From: Luteolibacter sp. SL250
GTDB lineage: Bacteria > Verrucomicrobiota > Verrucomicrobiia > Verrucomicrobiales > Akkermansiaceae
Direction: 5' to 3'
DNA length: 64,000 nucleotides
Assembly: GCF_026625605.1 (NCBI RefSeq)
Contig: NZ_CP113054.1
Location: forward strand, 1,054,001-1,118,000
Positions 17,103 through 25,792 of this stretch are shown piece by piece (the stretch's first letter is position 1; every line of letters starts with the position of its first letter). The translations under genes were made by a program, and so were the position numbers. Below the pieces are notes generated by a model that searched no databases, had not been told where the DNA came from, and was given only the letters and a program-made list of their open reading frames with translations.

Positions 17103-18179
17103 ATGCCCTCTTCCACCCCACCGCTCCGTGCGGGCACCTACTACTGGAAATGTGACCGCCCCGCCGCGTTCCATGGCAGCTCCGGCCATGACCACGCCAC
17201 CCTATCCCGGATGGTGGAGTCGTTGGTGGAGCGCCGGTTTTCAGCTCCTGCGGAAATCAGCGAGGGGCCGGGGCAGGGGAACCACGTCACCTTCACCGCC
17301 ACCTGCGGAGGGCGGTCCCTTTTCATCCGCATCGACGACAGCCCGGAGCATGACGGCTACCTGGCCATCGAATCGCGGGTCCAGGAAACGGTGCGCGCGC
17401 TGGGTATCCCCACGCCGGAGATCTTCGCGGCCGATGCCTCAAGGTCGGAGGTTCCCTTCGCATGGCAGATCATGCGCCGGATCGATGCGCCGGACATCAA
17501 CCACCATTTCAAGGCAGGCACCCTCGATCTTCATTCCGCTTCGGAGGCCATCGGCGCCGCCATCGCAACCTGGCAATCTCTCTGTCCCGCGGGCTTCGGT
17601 CCCTTCAGGTCCACCGAAGGCGCGTTGGAGGGATGGCACCCGACCTACGGCGACTACTTCTTCCTCCATCTCGACCGGCATCTCCATTTTCTCGAGCGGG
17701 AGTCCTTCCTGTCCCCTGTGGAAACATCGGCCATCCGCCGTGAGATCATCGCCCATCAGACCCTGCTCGATCTGCCCCGGGGTTGCCTGGTGCACAAGGA
17801 TCTCGCCTTCTGGAATATCCTCGGCACCCCCGATGAAATCCTCGCCTTCATTGACTGGGACGATGCCATTTCCGGGGATCCCATGGATGACTTCTCGCTG
17901 CTCGCCTGCTTTCACGGCGCGCAGGTTCTTGCGCCCGCCTTCGCATCCTACCAGACCCGGCGGGCGCTTCCCCCTGAGCACCAGCGCCGCTTCTGGCTGC
18001 ATCTCCTGCGGAACATGCTGGTGAAGTCCGTCATCCGCATCGGCGCGGGTTACTTCGACCGGAGCAACAGTTTCTTCCTCATCAATGACGGTGTGGATCT
18101 GAAGACATTCACCCACCAGCGCCTCTGCCAAGCCCTCGCCGGCCTGCGCGGGGACCTCCCCATTTCATCCCTCCGATAA
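17103..18179 (+). CDS. Aminoglycoside-phosphotransferase-fold small-molecule kinase
   Basis: A protein of 358 residues in the APH/choline-kinase fold. The catalytic loop is CLVHKDLAFWNIL (pattern HxDxxxxN) and the metal-binding segment is LAFIDWDDAISGDPMDDF. The N-lobe contains HVTFTATCGGRSLFIRIDD. Members phosphorylate small alcohols, amino acids or sugars; the substrate is not predictable here. The gene sits between a BASS symporter and an HpcH/HpaI aldolase, 13 bases before the latter. That fits a scheme in which an imported sugar acid is phosphorylated and then cleaved. An antibiotic resistance role is unlikely given the context. Confidence 0.8.
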   Translation: MPSSTPPLRAGTYYWKCDRPAAFHGSSGHDHATLSRMVESLVERRFSAPAEISEGPGQGNHVTFTATCGGRSLFIRIDDSPEHDGYLAIESRVQETVRALGIPTPEIFAADASRSEVPFAWQIMRRIDAPDINHHFKAGTLDLHSASEAIGAAIATWQSLCPAGFGPFRSTEGALEGWHPTYGDYFFLHLDRHLHFLERESFLSPVETSAIRREIIAHQTLLDLPRGCLVHKDLAFWNILGTPDEILAFIDWDDAISGDPMDDFSLLACFHGAQVLAPAFASYQTRRALPPEHQRRFWLHLLRNMLVKSVIRIGAGYFDRSNSFFLINDGVDLKTFTHQRLCQALAGLRGDLPISSLR

Positions 18180-18192
18180 ACCACCTCCCTCC

Positions 18193-18924
18193 ATGATCGG
18201 CTCCTGGCTTTCCATTGGTTCCCCGGTGATCGCGGAAATCGCGGCCCGCTCCGGCTTTGACTGGCTGCTTCTTGACCTGGAGCACGGCAACGCGACGGAG
18301 GCTGCCATCCCCGACCAGCTCCGGGCCATCTCCGGCACCTCCGTGAAAGCCATCGTCCGGGTCGGCGCGCCGTATCCGGATCTCATCGCCCGCGTGCTCG
18401 ACTGGGGTGCCGATGGCATCATGGCTCCGCGCATCAACTCCGCCGCGGAAGCGGAGGCATTGGTAAGTGCCGCCCACTACGCCCCCCGCGGCAACCGGGG
18501 ATACTCCCGCAGTTCCCGCGCTTACGGCTACGGCCTCCAATCTCCGTCCTCCGCCGCGGAGATCACGCCCCCACTCATCATGGCGCAGATCGAAACCATC
18601 GAGGGCGTCCGTCATGCCTCGGAGATCGCCGCGGTGCCGGGCATCGACGTGCTCTTTGTGGGGCCAGCGGATCTCCAGTTCGACCTCAATGCCCGGCCCG
18701 AAGCCGCCGCCTTCACCTACGCCGAATGCCTGGGGCGGGTGAATGAAGCCGCCCGCGCCCATGGTAAGGCTACCGGGATCCTCGTGCGGGACCATTCGCA
18801 GTATCATCACCATCTCGGACTCGGCTTCACCCACATCGCCATCGACTCCGACCTCTCCATCCTCCGCAACGGCTACCAGCAGATCCTCACCCTCGCACGA
18901 ACCCAACTCATTCCGAACCCATGA
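18193..18924 (+). CDS. HpcH/HpaI-family aldolase
   Basis: A protein of 243 residues, typical length for class II pyruvate-type aldolases such as 2-keto-3-deoxy-L-rhamnonate aldolase or HpaI. Visible motifs are FDWLLLDLEHGN with the Asp-x-Glu-His group, PRINSAAEAEALVSAAHYAPRGNRGYS, the metal Glu in MAQIETIEGV, and the metal Asp in VLFVGPADL. It should reversibly cleave a 2-keto-3-deoxy acid to pyruvate plus an aldehyde. The precise substrate is unknown. Its stop overlaps the ATG of the sialidase-like gene as ATGA, so this is a coupled operon. Confidence 0.88.
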   Translation: MIGSWLSIGSPVIAEIAARSGFDWLLLDLEHGNATEAAIPDQLRAISGTSVKAIVRVGAPYPDLIARVLDWGADGIMAPRINSAAEAEALVSAAHYAPRGNRGYSRSSRAYGYGLQSPSSAAEITPPLIMAQIETIEGVRHASEIAAVPGIDVLFVGPADLQFDLNARPEAAAFTYAECLGRVNEAARAHGKATGILVRDHSQYHHHLGLGFTHIAIDSDLSILRNGYQQILTLARTQLIPNP

Positions 18925-21698
18925 CGCGCCATCTTCTCCTGTCCGCCCTTTTCCTTTCCTGGAGCTTCGTTCGTGCTGAAAGCCCGGTGCCCCGGAGCAT
19001 CCTCGATCTCACGCTCGAACCCACCGAAATCAACTTCAACCCCGGTCCGGAATATTCCGAGGAGCAGCAGGACTACGCCATGGTCATCGGCATGGATCGC
19101 ACGCCGAAGGGCCGGCTGTGGGCCGCATGGGTCGGCGGCGGTGACAGTCCGCTCGCGTACTTCATCGCCGCCACCAGCGATGACGATGGGAAAACGTGGT
19201 CCCACCCGCGCATGGTCATCCGCCCTGGCCGGACGGTGACCGGGCTGAACCGCAGCGTCATCGTCGGCAACTTCTGGACGGATCCCACCGGAAAGCTCTG
19301 GATGTTCTATGACCAGTCGCTGGAACAGTTCGATGGCCGGGCCGGTGTCTGGGCCATCACCTGCGAGAATCCCGATGACGAAAAGCCCACCTGGTCCGCG
19401 CCCCGCCGCATCTGGCACGGCATGTCCCTCAACAAGCCCACCGTCCTCACCAACGGCGACTGGATGCTGCCCATTTCCCTGTGGGACCGTGGGCACATCA
19501 AGCCGGTCTTCGGAGACGCCTACCCGGAACTGGATGACCAGCGCATGGCCCACTGGTTCGCCTCCAGCGACCAGGGGAAAACCTGGACCCGGCGCGGCGG
19601 CGTCGCATTCCCGAAGCCCCGCTTTGACGAGCACATGCTGGTCGAGCTCAAGGACGGACGCCTGCGGATGCTCGCCCGCAATGGCGATGGTATCATGGAG
19701 TCCTACTCCGGTGACCAGGGCACGACGTGGAGCGAACCCGTGCCCTCGGAGATCAAGAACCCCAGCTCGCGCTTCTTCTTCCGCCGCCTCCAGTCCGGGA
19801 ACCTGTTGCTCGTAAAGAACGGCCCGCTCGACCGGAAGTTTGAGCGCACCCACATGACCGCCTATCTTTCCGATGACGACGGGAAGACATGGAAAGGCGG
19901 GCTGGTCATCGACGAGCGCGAGGACGTTTCCTATCCCGACGGCTTCCAGGCACCGGACGGTCGCATTTACATCATCCACGACCGCGAACGCTCGAAGCAG
20001 CGCGAGATCCTCTTCGCGAAGTTCACGGAGGCGGATATCCTCGCGAAAGAGTTCGTCACCCAGGGTTCAGCGGGACAGATCCCTGTCTTCAAAGGGCGGG
20101 GGGCGCGGAAAGGTGCGTATCTTCCCAACAACGGCATCCAGCTTGCCGAGCAATGGCCGCCGAAGGATCTGGACCCGAAGTCCGCGGAACCCATGCCGGT
20201 GCCGTATCTGGAAAAGAAGAACATTCCCGCCGTCATCCCCATCAACATCGGCCGCCAGCTTTTCGTCGATGACTTCCTGGTCGAAAGCACCGACCTCACC
20301 CGCACCTTCCACGCTGCGGAAAAGCACGGAACCAACCCCGTCTTCAAGCCGGGAACCAAACACGAACTCGAACCCACCGGGATCGAGGGACAGGACCAGG
20401 CCGTCACCTACCTTGGTCACGGCGGGGTGTTCTACAATCCTGCCAAGAGCCATTTCGAGATGTTCTACACCGCCAGTTGGCGCGGTGGGCTGGCGCTCGC
20501 CACCAGTCCGGACCTGATCCACTGGACCCGTCCGCAGCTCGGGCTTTCCGGAGATAACATCATCCTGCCCGCAGGCTCCGACTTCGCCGGGAAGGACAAC
20601 GCCATCTGGCTCGATTTGGCCGCGAAGGATCCTTCCCAACGCTACAAGGCCATCATCCAGCGCGGGAAAGGCCACACGCTCCATACCTCACCCGACGGCC
20701 TCGTCTGGTCGTCCGGCATCCCCGCAGGGGATTCCGGAGATTACTCGTCGTTCTTCCATAACCCGTTCCGCAACGTCTGGGTCCAGAGCATCAAGCGCAA
20801 CACCGACCGTGGCCGCGCCCGTTACTACCATGAAAGCCGTGCCTTCACCGGCTCCGCCGGGCGGGACAAGTCCGTCTATTGGACGAACGCGGACAAGCTC
20901 GATCCGCCCGATCCTGCGATCAATAATGCCCCCCAGCTCTACAGCCTCAACGCCGTCGCCTATGAGAGCATCCTCCTTGGCGAGCACTACGTCCTGCTCG
21001 GTCCCACGAACCGGGTTTGCGAACAAGGGAAGTTCCCGAAGATCACCGAGCTGCATCTCGGCTTCAGCCGCGATGGCTTTCACTGGTCGCGGCCTGATGA
21101 TCGCAGGCCCTTCATCGCCGCCAGCCGCCAGGACGGACAGCACGACCGAGCCTATCTCCACGGCACCAACGGCGTCATGCTCGTCCATGATGACAAGCTC
21201 TGGTTCCCCTACTGCGGCTACTCCGGCATCGCGCCGAACGGACACCGCGGCATGTACACCGGCGCCTCCATCGGCATGGCCACCCTCCGCCGGGACGGCT
21301 TCGCATCCATGGACGCCACCGGGAAATCCGGCACCCTCACCACCCGGCCCGTCGCCTTCAACGGCCGCCATCTTTTCGTGAACATCAGCAACCCGGGAGG
21401 GGAACTCCGCGTCGAGATTCTTGATGAAAAAGGGAAACCCATCGCTCCCTTCACCAAGGAGAACAGCGTCACCATCAAGGCAGACAGCACCCTCCACGAA
21501 GTCATCTGGAAAGGTGCGGAAAACCTCGAAGAGCTCCGTGGCAAATCCGTCCGCTTCCGTTTCCACCTCACGGATGGCAGCCTCTATTCCTTCTGGGTCA
21601 GCCAGGATGCCAACGGCGCGTCCGGCGGCTACCTCGGCGGCGGTGGCTCCGCCTACGGCGGCATTATCGATACCAAAGGAAAAGACGCCCTCAAATAA
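18921..21698 (+). CDS. Two-domain secreted sialidase-like / GH-like protein
   Basis: A protein of 925 residues with a signal peptide (MTRHLLLSALFLSWSFVRA). The N-terminal half is a BNR/sialidase-type beta propeller. Four Asp-box repeats are seen: TSDDDGKTWSHP, ASSDQGKTWTRRG, YSGDQGTTWSEP and LSDDDGKTWKGG. From about residue 420 a second unit begins (INIGRQLFVDDFLVESTDLTRTFH) and continues with blade-like motifs such as HFEMFYTASW and SPDLIHWTRPQLGLSGDN, typical of GH32/GH43-like five-blade propellers in planctomycete-type proteins. The fusion suggests attack on a complex glycan outside the cell. The exact linkage is unknown, and sialic acid is not implied by the propeller alone. Confidence 0.8.
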   Translation: MTRHLLLSALFLSWSFVRAESPVPRSILDLTLEPTEINFNPGPEYSEEQQDYAMVIGMDRTPKGRLWAAWVGGGDSPLAYFIAATSDDDGKTWSHPRMVIRPGRTVTGLNRSVIVGNFWTDPTGKLWMFYDQSLEQFDGRAGVWAITCENPDDEKPTWSAPRRIWHGMSLNKPTVLTNGDWMLPISLWDRGHIKPVFGDAYPELDDQRMAHWFASSDQGKTWTRRGGVAFPKPRFDEHMLVELKDGRLRMLARNGDGIMESYSGDQGTTWSEPVPSEIKNPSSRFFFRRLQSGNLLLVKNGPLDRKFERTHMTAYLSDDDGKTWKGGLVIDEREDVSYPDGFQAPDGRIYIIHDRERSKQREILFAKFTEADILAKEFVTQGSAGQIPVFKGRGARKGAYLPNNGIQLAEQWPPKDLDPKSAEPMPVPYLEKKNIPAVIPINIGRQLFVDDFLVESTDLTRTFHAAEKHGTNPVFKPGTKHELEPTGIEGQDQAVTYLGHGGVFYNPAKSHFEMFYTASWRGGLALATSPDLIHWTRPQLGLSGDNIILPAGSDFAGKDNAIWLDLAAKDPSQRYKAIIQRGKGHTLHTSPDGLVWSSGIPAGDSGDYSSFFHNPFRNVWVQSIKRNTDRGRARYYHESRAFTGSAGRDKSVYWTNADKLDPPDPAINNAPQLYSLNAVAYESILLGEHYVLLGPTNRVCEQGKFPKITELHLGFSRDGFHWSRPDDRRPFIAASRQDGQHDRAYLHGTNGVMLVHDDKLWFPYCGYSGIAPNGHRGMYTGASIGMATLRRDGFASMDATGKSGTLTTRPVAFNGRHLFVNISNPGGELRVEILDEKGKPIAPFTKENSVTIKADSTLHEVIWKGAENLEELRGKSVRFRFHLTDGSLYSFWVSQDANGASGGYLGGGGSAYGGIIDTKGKDALK

Positions 21699-21716
21699 CC
21701 CGGCAACATTACTCCC

Positions 21717-23546
21717 ATGATTCCATTGCTCAAACCGGCGGCGCTGGCAGCTGTCATTCTCTCCTGCATCTCCCCGGCTCTGGCGGACACCGGAGTCTCC
21801 CTTGCTGACTATGCCGACCACAAGAAGGGCGACGATTGGGCGCCCGCCATCAGAAAGGCATTCGCGGATTCGCCGACGGTGAACGTCCCCGAGGGCCGCT
21901 ACCTCACCTCCCGGGTGGAATTTTCCGATGGCATGACCCTCCGCGGGGCGGGGGAAGGCACCGTGTTCGTTCCCCTCGGAACACGTCTTTTTGACATCAA
22001 CGGCGAGGCCGGGAAAGAGGTGCCCGTTGCTGCTGACATCGTGGATTTCTCAGACGGAATCGATCTTGAATCCGCCGATGGACTGACTGCCGGGGATGAC
22101 ATCCTCATCCGCGGCCAGCGAAACTCCATGATCCGCGAAGGCACCGCCGGACTCCACTATGCAACGGACTGGGTGCTCGGTCGGACCCGGAAATCCAGTT
22201 GCTTCTACGGCGAGTTCGATACCGTCAAGTCCATCGACGGTCCGAAGCTCACCACCGCCGGCAAGCGGATCTTTCCCGGCTACTTCAAGGACGATAGCCG
22301 CGAACCTCCGTCCCTCGGGAAGGATTTCGTCCAGCGGAAGTCCACCACTGTGAGCAAGCTGTCCCTGGTCAGGAACGTGACCCTCCGCGACTTCGCCGTG
22401 GAGGGGACCCGGGACTGCCATATGCCTTTCCGCGTCCGCTATGCGAAGGACTGCCTGCTGGAGAACATCGCTTTCACGACGAACACCGAATCGTTCAAGA
22501 AGGACGGCACGCCCGACCTTTCGGTGGTCTATGCGATCTACGTCCGGAACACCACCGTCCGCAATTTCCGGGTGGAGCTTTCACCGGAGCTTCTGGCCGT
22601 CCTCGACGCCAAGGAAAAGGTCTATAAAAACTTCTCGAACTACAATCTGTTCAAGATCATCAGCAGCACGGCCAGCGGGCTGGAGGGATGCAGTGCCAAC
22701 GGCGGAACCCATCCGTTCAATATCACCCGCAGCGCTTCGGTGGAGGCGGGAGGCGGCATCCCTTCGATCGGTTGTTTCATCCGTAACTGCACCGCGTCGA
22801 ACTGCATCTGGTCCGGCATCAAGGTCCAGCAGGCCTGCTACGACACGGAGGTATCCGGGAACACGGTTACGGCCAGCGCCCAGGGCATCATCACCTGCGG
22901 CCGCAACACGCGGATCACGGACAACCGGCTCACGACCACGGTGCCCCACTCCGCGGACTACTACTACACGCATGTCACGCGTGGAGGCACCATGGGGGTC
23001 GGTGTCATCGAGGGCTACGCGTGCGGCAGCATCGTCAGGAACAACATCATCGATGGCTTCCGTTCCGGCCTCGCCATGGTCGATGGTTACGAGGACAAGA
23101 ACTGCTTCGAGGAAGGCAACATCCTGTTTGAGAACAACGCCGTCAGCGGGTGCCTCCGCGGGTTCACCCTCTACAAGAATCCGCACTGCGTTTCGTTGGG
23201 GCGGAATGATCTGAAGGTTGTCATCCGGAACAACACCTTCTCGCGTGCGGCGGGGAAAGACGGCCAGCCTGCTACCGGCATCCATTTGCCGGACCAGTCC
23301 GCCGGGCTGGAGATCCGTTCGAATGCTTTCCGCGGATTCGATGAAGGCGTATGGATGGGCGGGCTGGTCGATCTGATCGACATCAGCGGCAACGGATTCG
23401 AAGATTGTGGTACCGGGATGACACTCGGGGAAATTTCTCCGGATGCCGCCGGTGCCGTGGTCCGTATCAGGGAAAGCGGCAATACTCTCACCCGGACCGC
23501 CAGGATCAGCGAAGGACTGGGACACGGCCATGTGAAGGGATTTTGA
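21717..23546 (+). CDS. Secreted right-handed parallel beta-helix protein
   Basis: A protein of 609 residues with a signal peptide (LKPAALAAVILSCISPALA). The start resembles pectate-lyase/rhamnogalacturonase-type proteins: SLADYADHKKGDDWAPAIRKAFADSPTVNVPEGRYLTS, which corresponds to the usual NVKDFGA...D..AI pattern. Repeated turns follow: IRNCTASNCIWSGIKVQQAC, VSGNTVTASAQGIITCGRN and FENNAVSGCLRGFTLYKN. It probably binds or cleaves a polysaccharide outside the cell as a partner of the sialidase-like protein 18 bases upstream. The catalytic residues of a specific lyase or glycosidase family cannot be identified by eye. Confidence 0.8.
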   Translation: MIPLLKPAALAAVILSCISPALADTGVSLADYADHKKGDDWAPAIRKAFADSPTVNVPEGRYLTSRVEFSDGMTLRGAGEGTVFVPLGTRLFDINGEAGKEVPVAADIVDFSDGIDLESADGLTAGDDILIRGQRNSMIREGTAGLHYATDWVLGRTRKSSCFYGEFDTVKSIDGPKLTTAGKRIFPGYFKDDSREPPSLGKDFVQRKSTTVSKLSLVRNVTLRDFAVEGTRDCHMPFRVRYAKDCLLENIAFTTNTESFKKDGTPDLSVVYAIYVRNTTVRNFRVELSPELLAVLDAKEKVYKNFSNYNLFKIISSTASGLEGCSANGGTHPFNITRSASVEAGGGIPSIGCFIRNCTASNCIWSGIKVQQACYDTEVSGNTVTASAQGIITCGRNTRITDNRLTTTVPHSADYYYTHVTRGGTMGVGVIEGYACGSIVRNNIIDGFRSGLAMVDGYEDKNCFEEGNILFENNAVSGCLRGFTLYKNPHCVSLGRNDLKVVIRNNTFSRAAGKDGQPATGIHLPDQSAGLEIRSNAFRGFDEGVWMGGLVDLIDISGNGFEDCGTGMTLGEISPDAAGAVVRIRESGNTLTRTARISEGLGHGHVKGF

Positions 23547-23599
23547 CTCGCTTCCCGAGCGGACCGGCGGTGCAATCCGGCATCAACCCGTAACCCGCC

Positions 23600-24370
23600 G
23601 TGGCTGGATTCGACAATTTGCAGGAACTGCATGACCTGTGCCGCCTCCGCTCCACGCTGGAGGCGTTCGCGGCGGTGCGCCTGGGCGGCCATCCGGACCG
23701 CAGTGCGCTGCACCGGATGTTCCTCGGCCATCTCGCCCTGATGAAGGATCACGCCATGCAGGGAGACTATCCGGCGTTCCATGCGGAGGACATGAAGCTG
23801 CACCGATCCCTGGTGGAAAGTGCTGGTGTCGCCGCGTTGTCGCACTGCTGGGAGGCCGTGGCGGGAGACCTCGGCGAATGGATCCGGCACGTGAAGAAAG
23901 TCTATTGGCCGAGCCTGATGACCCTCTACCGGGAGCATGAATTCCTCATTGAAGCCTGGGCTTCCGACGAGTCATGGGTTGCGGAGCAGGCCACGCACCA
24001 CCACCTGGAAGCCGGATGGTTCCGGGTCGCGAGCGCGCAGGGACAGGTCGTGCCGGACATCCATCCAGTGGACCGGGCGACGTCGTTCATCTGCACCCAC
24101 TACGCCAGCGGGATCGATGTCGAGTGGCTGGCGCAGAATGTCAGCTTCGTCAGCGCGAGCCACCTCACGCGCCTGTTCAGGGAGCGGCTGGAAATTTCAC
24201 CCCACGCGTTCCTGAAGCGCGTGCGGATGGAACGCGCCGCGGAACTGCTGCGGACCCACACGGATGCCGTGGAGCTGGTGGCGAGGAAGGTGGGTTACCG
24301 GAACGTTTCCCATTTCTGCCGCGACTTCCGCGGCAATCACGGGGTGACACCGAACCAATACCGGAAGTGA
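23600..24370 (+). CDS. Regulator with FCD ligand domain fused to AraC-type DNA-binding domain
   Basis: A protein of 256 residues from GTG 23600. Residues 8-140 look like an FCD domain, the ligand-binding part of GntR/FadR regulators: RLRSTLEAFAAVRLGG, AEDMKLHRSLVESAGVAAL, YREHEFLIEAWAS and ATHHHLEAG. The expected metal ligands are present (Asp64, His68, His113 and a His at 133-135). No winged-helix domain precedes it, and only 53 bp separate it from the previous gene. Instead, residues 158-255 form an AraC double helix-turn-helix: VEWLAQNVSFVSASHLTRLF and then AVELVARKVGYRNVSHFCRDF ending in PNQYRK. It closes the transporter-kinase-aldolase cluster and probably controls it in response to an acid intermediate. 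Confidence 0.82.
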   Translation: MAGFDNLQELHDLCRLRSTLEAFAAVRLGGHPDRSALHRMFLGHLALMKDHAMQGDYPAFHAEDMKLHRSLVESAGVAALSHCWEAVAGDLGEWIRHVKKVYWPSLMTLYREHEFLIEAWASDESWVAEQATHHHLEAGWFRVASAQGQVVPDIHPVDRATSFICTHYASGIDVEWLAQNVSFVSASHLTRLFRERLEISPHAFLKRVRMERAAELLRTHTDAVELVARKVGYRNVSHFCRDFRGNHGVTPNQYRK

Positions 24371-24382
24371 CTCCGCCCGTCC

Positions 24383-25708
24383 TCAGACGGTGACCAGATC
24401 CAGCGCGCCGCCATTCGAAAGGGCGGTGTTGCCGAAGCTCTGGAGGTCGTGGCCCATGGCCTTTGCGATGGTCATCCAGAGACGGTTGTGCGGGACCTTG
24501 TCGAGCACCAGGGAGCGGCCCATGGTGAAGTCACCGCCACCGCCGAGGAGCACCATCGGGATGTCATCCAGCGTGTGGCTGTTGCCCTTGCCGAGTTCGT
24601 TGGTCCAGACGAGCAGCGTGTTGTCCAGCATGCTGCCCTGTCCGCCAGGCTCGGGAGTGTCGGCCAGGCGCTTCGCGAGGTAGGCGAACTCTCCGGCGAA
24701 CCAGAGGTTGATCTTCTCCAGCTTCGCCTGCGCGTCCGCGTTGTTGTCCGGCTCGTGGGAAAGCGTGTGGTGGCCTTCCTGCACACCCAGCCAGTTCATG
24801 CGGGCCTCACCCACGGAGCGCATGTATTGCAGCGTGGCCACGCGGGCCATGTCGTTGGCGAAGGAATTCACCAGCAGGTCGATCTGCATGCGGGAAATCT
24901 GTGGTGTGTTGTCGTTGACCAGCTCGATGGTCGGGTCGATCTCCGGCATCGGGTGGCCCATGTCCTTTTGCTGGCTCTGGCGGGCGATCTCGCCCTCCAT
25001 CTCGCGCACCAGGTTCATGTGCTCGTCCAGCAGGGCACGGTCTTCGCTGCTGAGTTTGGTGGAAATGCGTTTGAGGTCGCCGCTCACGTGGTCCAGCACG
25101 CTGACGAGACCTTCCTTGTCCTGCATCTTGCCATACAGTTTGCCGAGCATCTGGGACGGATCGTCGATCGGGGCGACGGGCTTGTTGGCGCCCGCGTAGG
25201 ACATCCGGGTCCAAGGATCGGCGCGCTTTGGCACGGCCACGCCGAACTCGAGCGAGCCGAAGCGCGTCTGCGTCTCCGCCTTGCCCTGGAGGAAATTCTT
25301 GATCTCTTGGTCGATGGAAATGCCGCTGGCCCAGCCGGCCGGGGTGTCGGAGCCGCCCTGGATGTTGCCGGGGGCGAGTTCCGTCGCGGTCAGGAGACAG
25401 GACATGCCGCGCATGTGGCGGTCGCCGTCGCCCTGGATCTTATTGTAGACGCCCTTCAGGAGCAGGGTCTTGTCCCGGAACGGGGCGAGCGGTTCCAGGA
25501 TCGACTTGAATTGGAAATCCTTGCCCGCCGCATCCGGCCAGAATTTCTCCTGAACCGTGCCGTTCGGGGAGAACATGATGACCAGCCGCTTCTTGCGCGG
25601 CGCGGTACCCTGGTTGCCATAGAGGCTGCCCAGTCCGCCGATGAATGGCAGGGCTGCGGCGGAGATACCGAGGTGACGGAGGAAATCGCGGCGTGGGATG
25701 GAGGTCAT
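24383..25708 (-). CDS. Tat-exported DUF1552 protein (second copy)
   Basis: A protein of 441 residues with a twin-arginine signal ([22 protein letters not shown]). DUF1552 features follow: [70 protein letters not shown], and [27 protein letters not shown] near the end. It is clearly diverged from the copy at 12408. It lies downstream of a DUF1592-type cytochrome gene on the minus strand with an 84 bp gap. Periplasmic location is inferred from the Tat leader. The function of the family is unknown. Confidence 0.87.
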   Translation of the reverse strand: MTSIPRRDFLRHLGISAAALPFIGGLGSLYGNQGTAPRKKRLVIMFSPNGTVQEKFWPDAAGKDFQFKSILEPLAPFRDKTLLLKGVYNKIQGDGDRHMRGMSCLLTATELAPGNIQGGSDTPAGWASGISIDQEIKNFLQGKAETQTRFGSLEFGVAVPKRADPWTRMSYAGANKPVAPIDDPSQMLGKLYGKMQDKEGLVSVLDHVSGDLKRISTKLSSEDRALLDEHMNLVREMEGEIARQSQQKDMGHPMPEIDPTIELVNDNTPQISRMQIDLLVNSFANDMARVATLQYMRSVGEARMNWLGVQEGHHTLSHEPDNNADAQAKLEKINLWFAGEFAYLAKRLADTPEPGGQGSMLDNTLLVWTNELGKGNSHTLDDIPMVLLGGGGDFTMGRSLVLDKVPHNRLWMTIAKAMGHDLQSFGNTALSNGGALDLVTV

Positions 25709-25792
25709 GGCGGGTGGGGCGGTGAAAAAGTGATGGGAACGTTTGGGAGGCGTGGTCCGGTGGTTTATTCCAGGAAAGTGACGGGATTCAGG

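Noticed and set aside
17103-18179. Aminoglycoside resistance gene
   Set aside because: Only the general APH fold is present, and the gene sits inside a metabolic operon; a small-molecule kinase is more likely.
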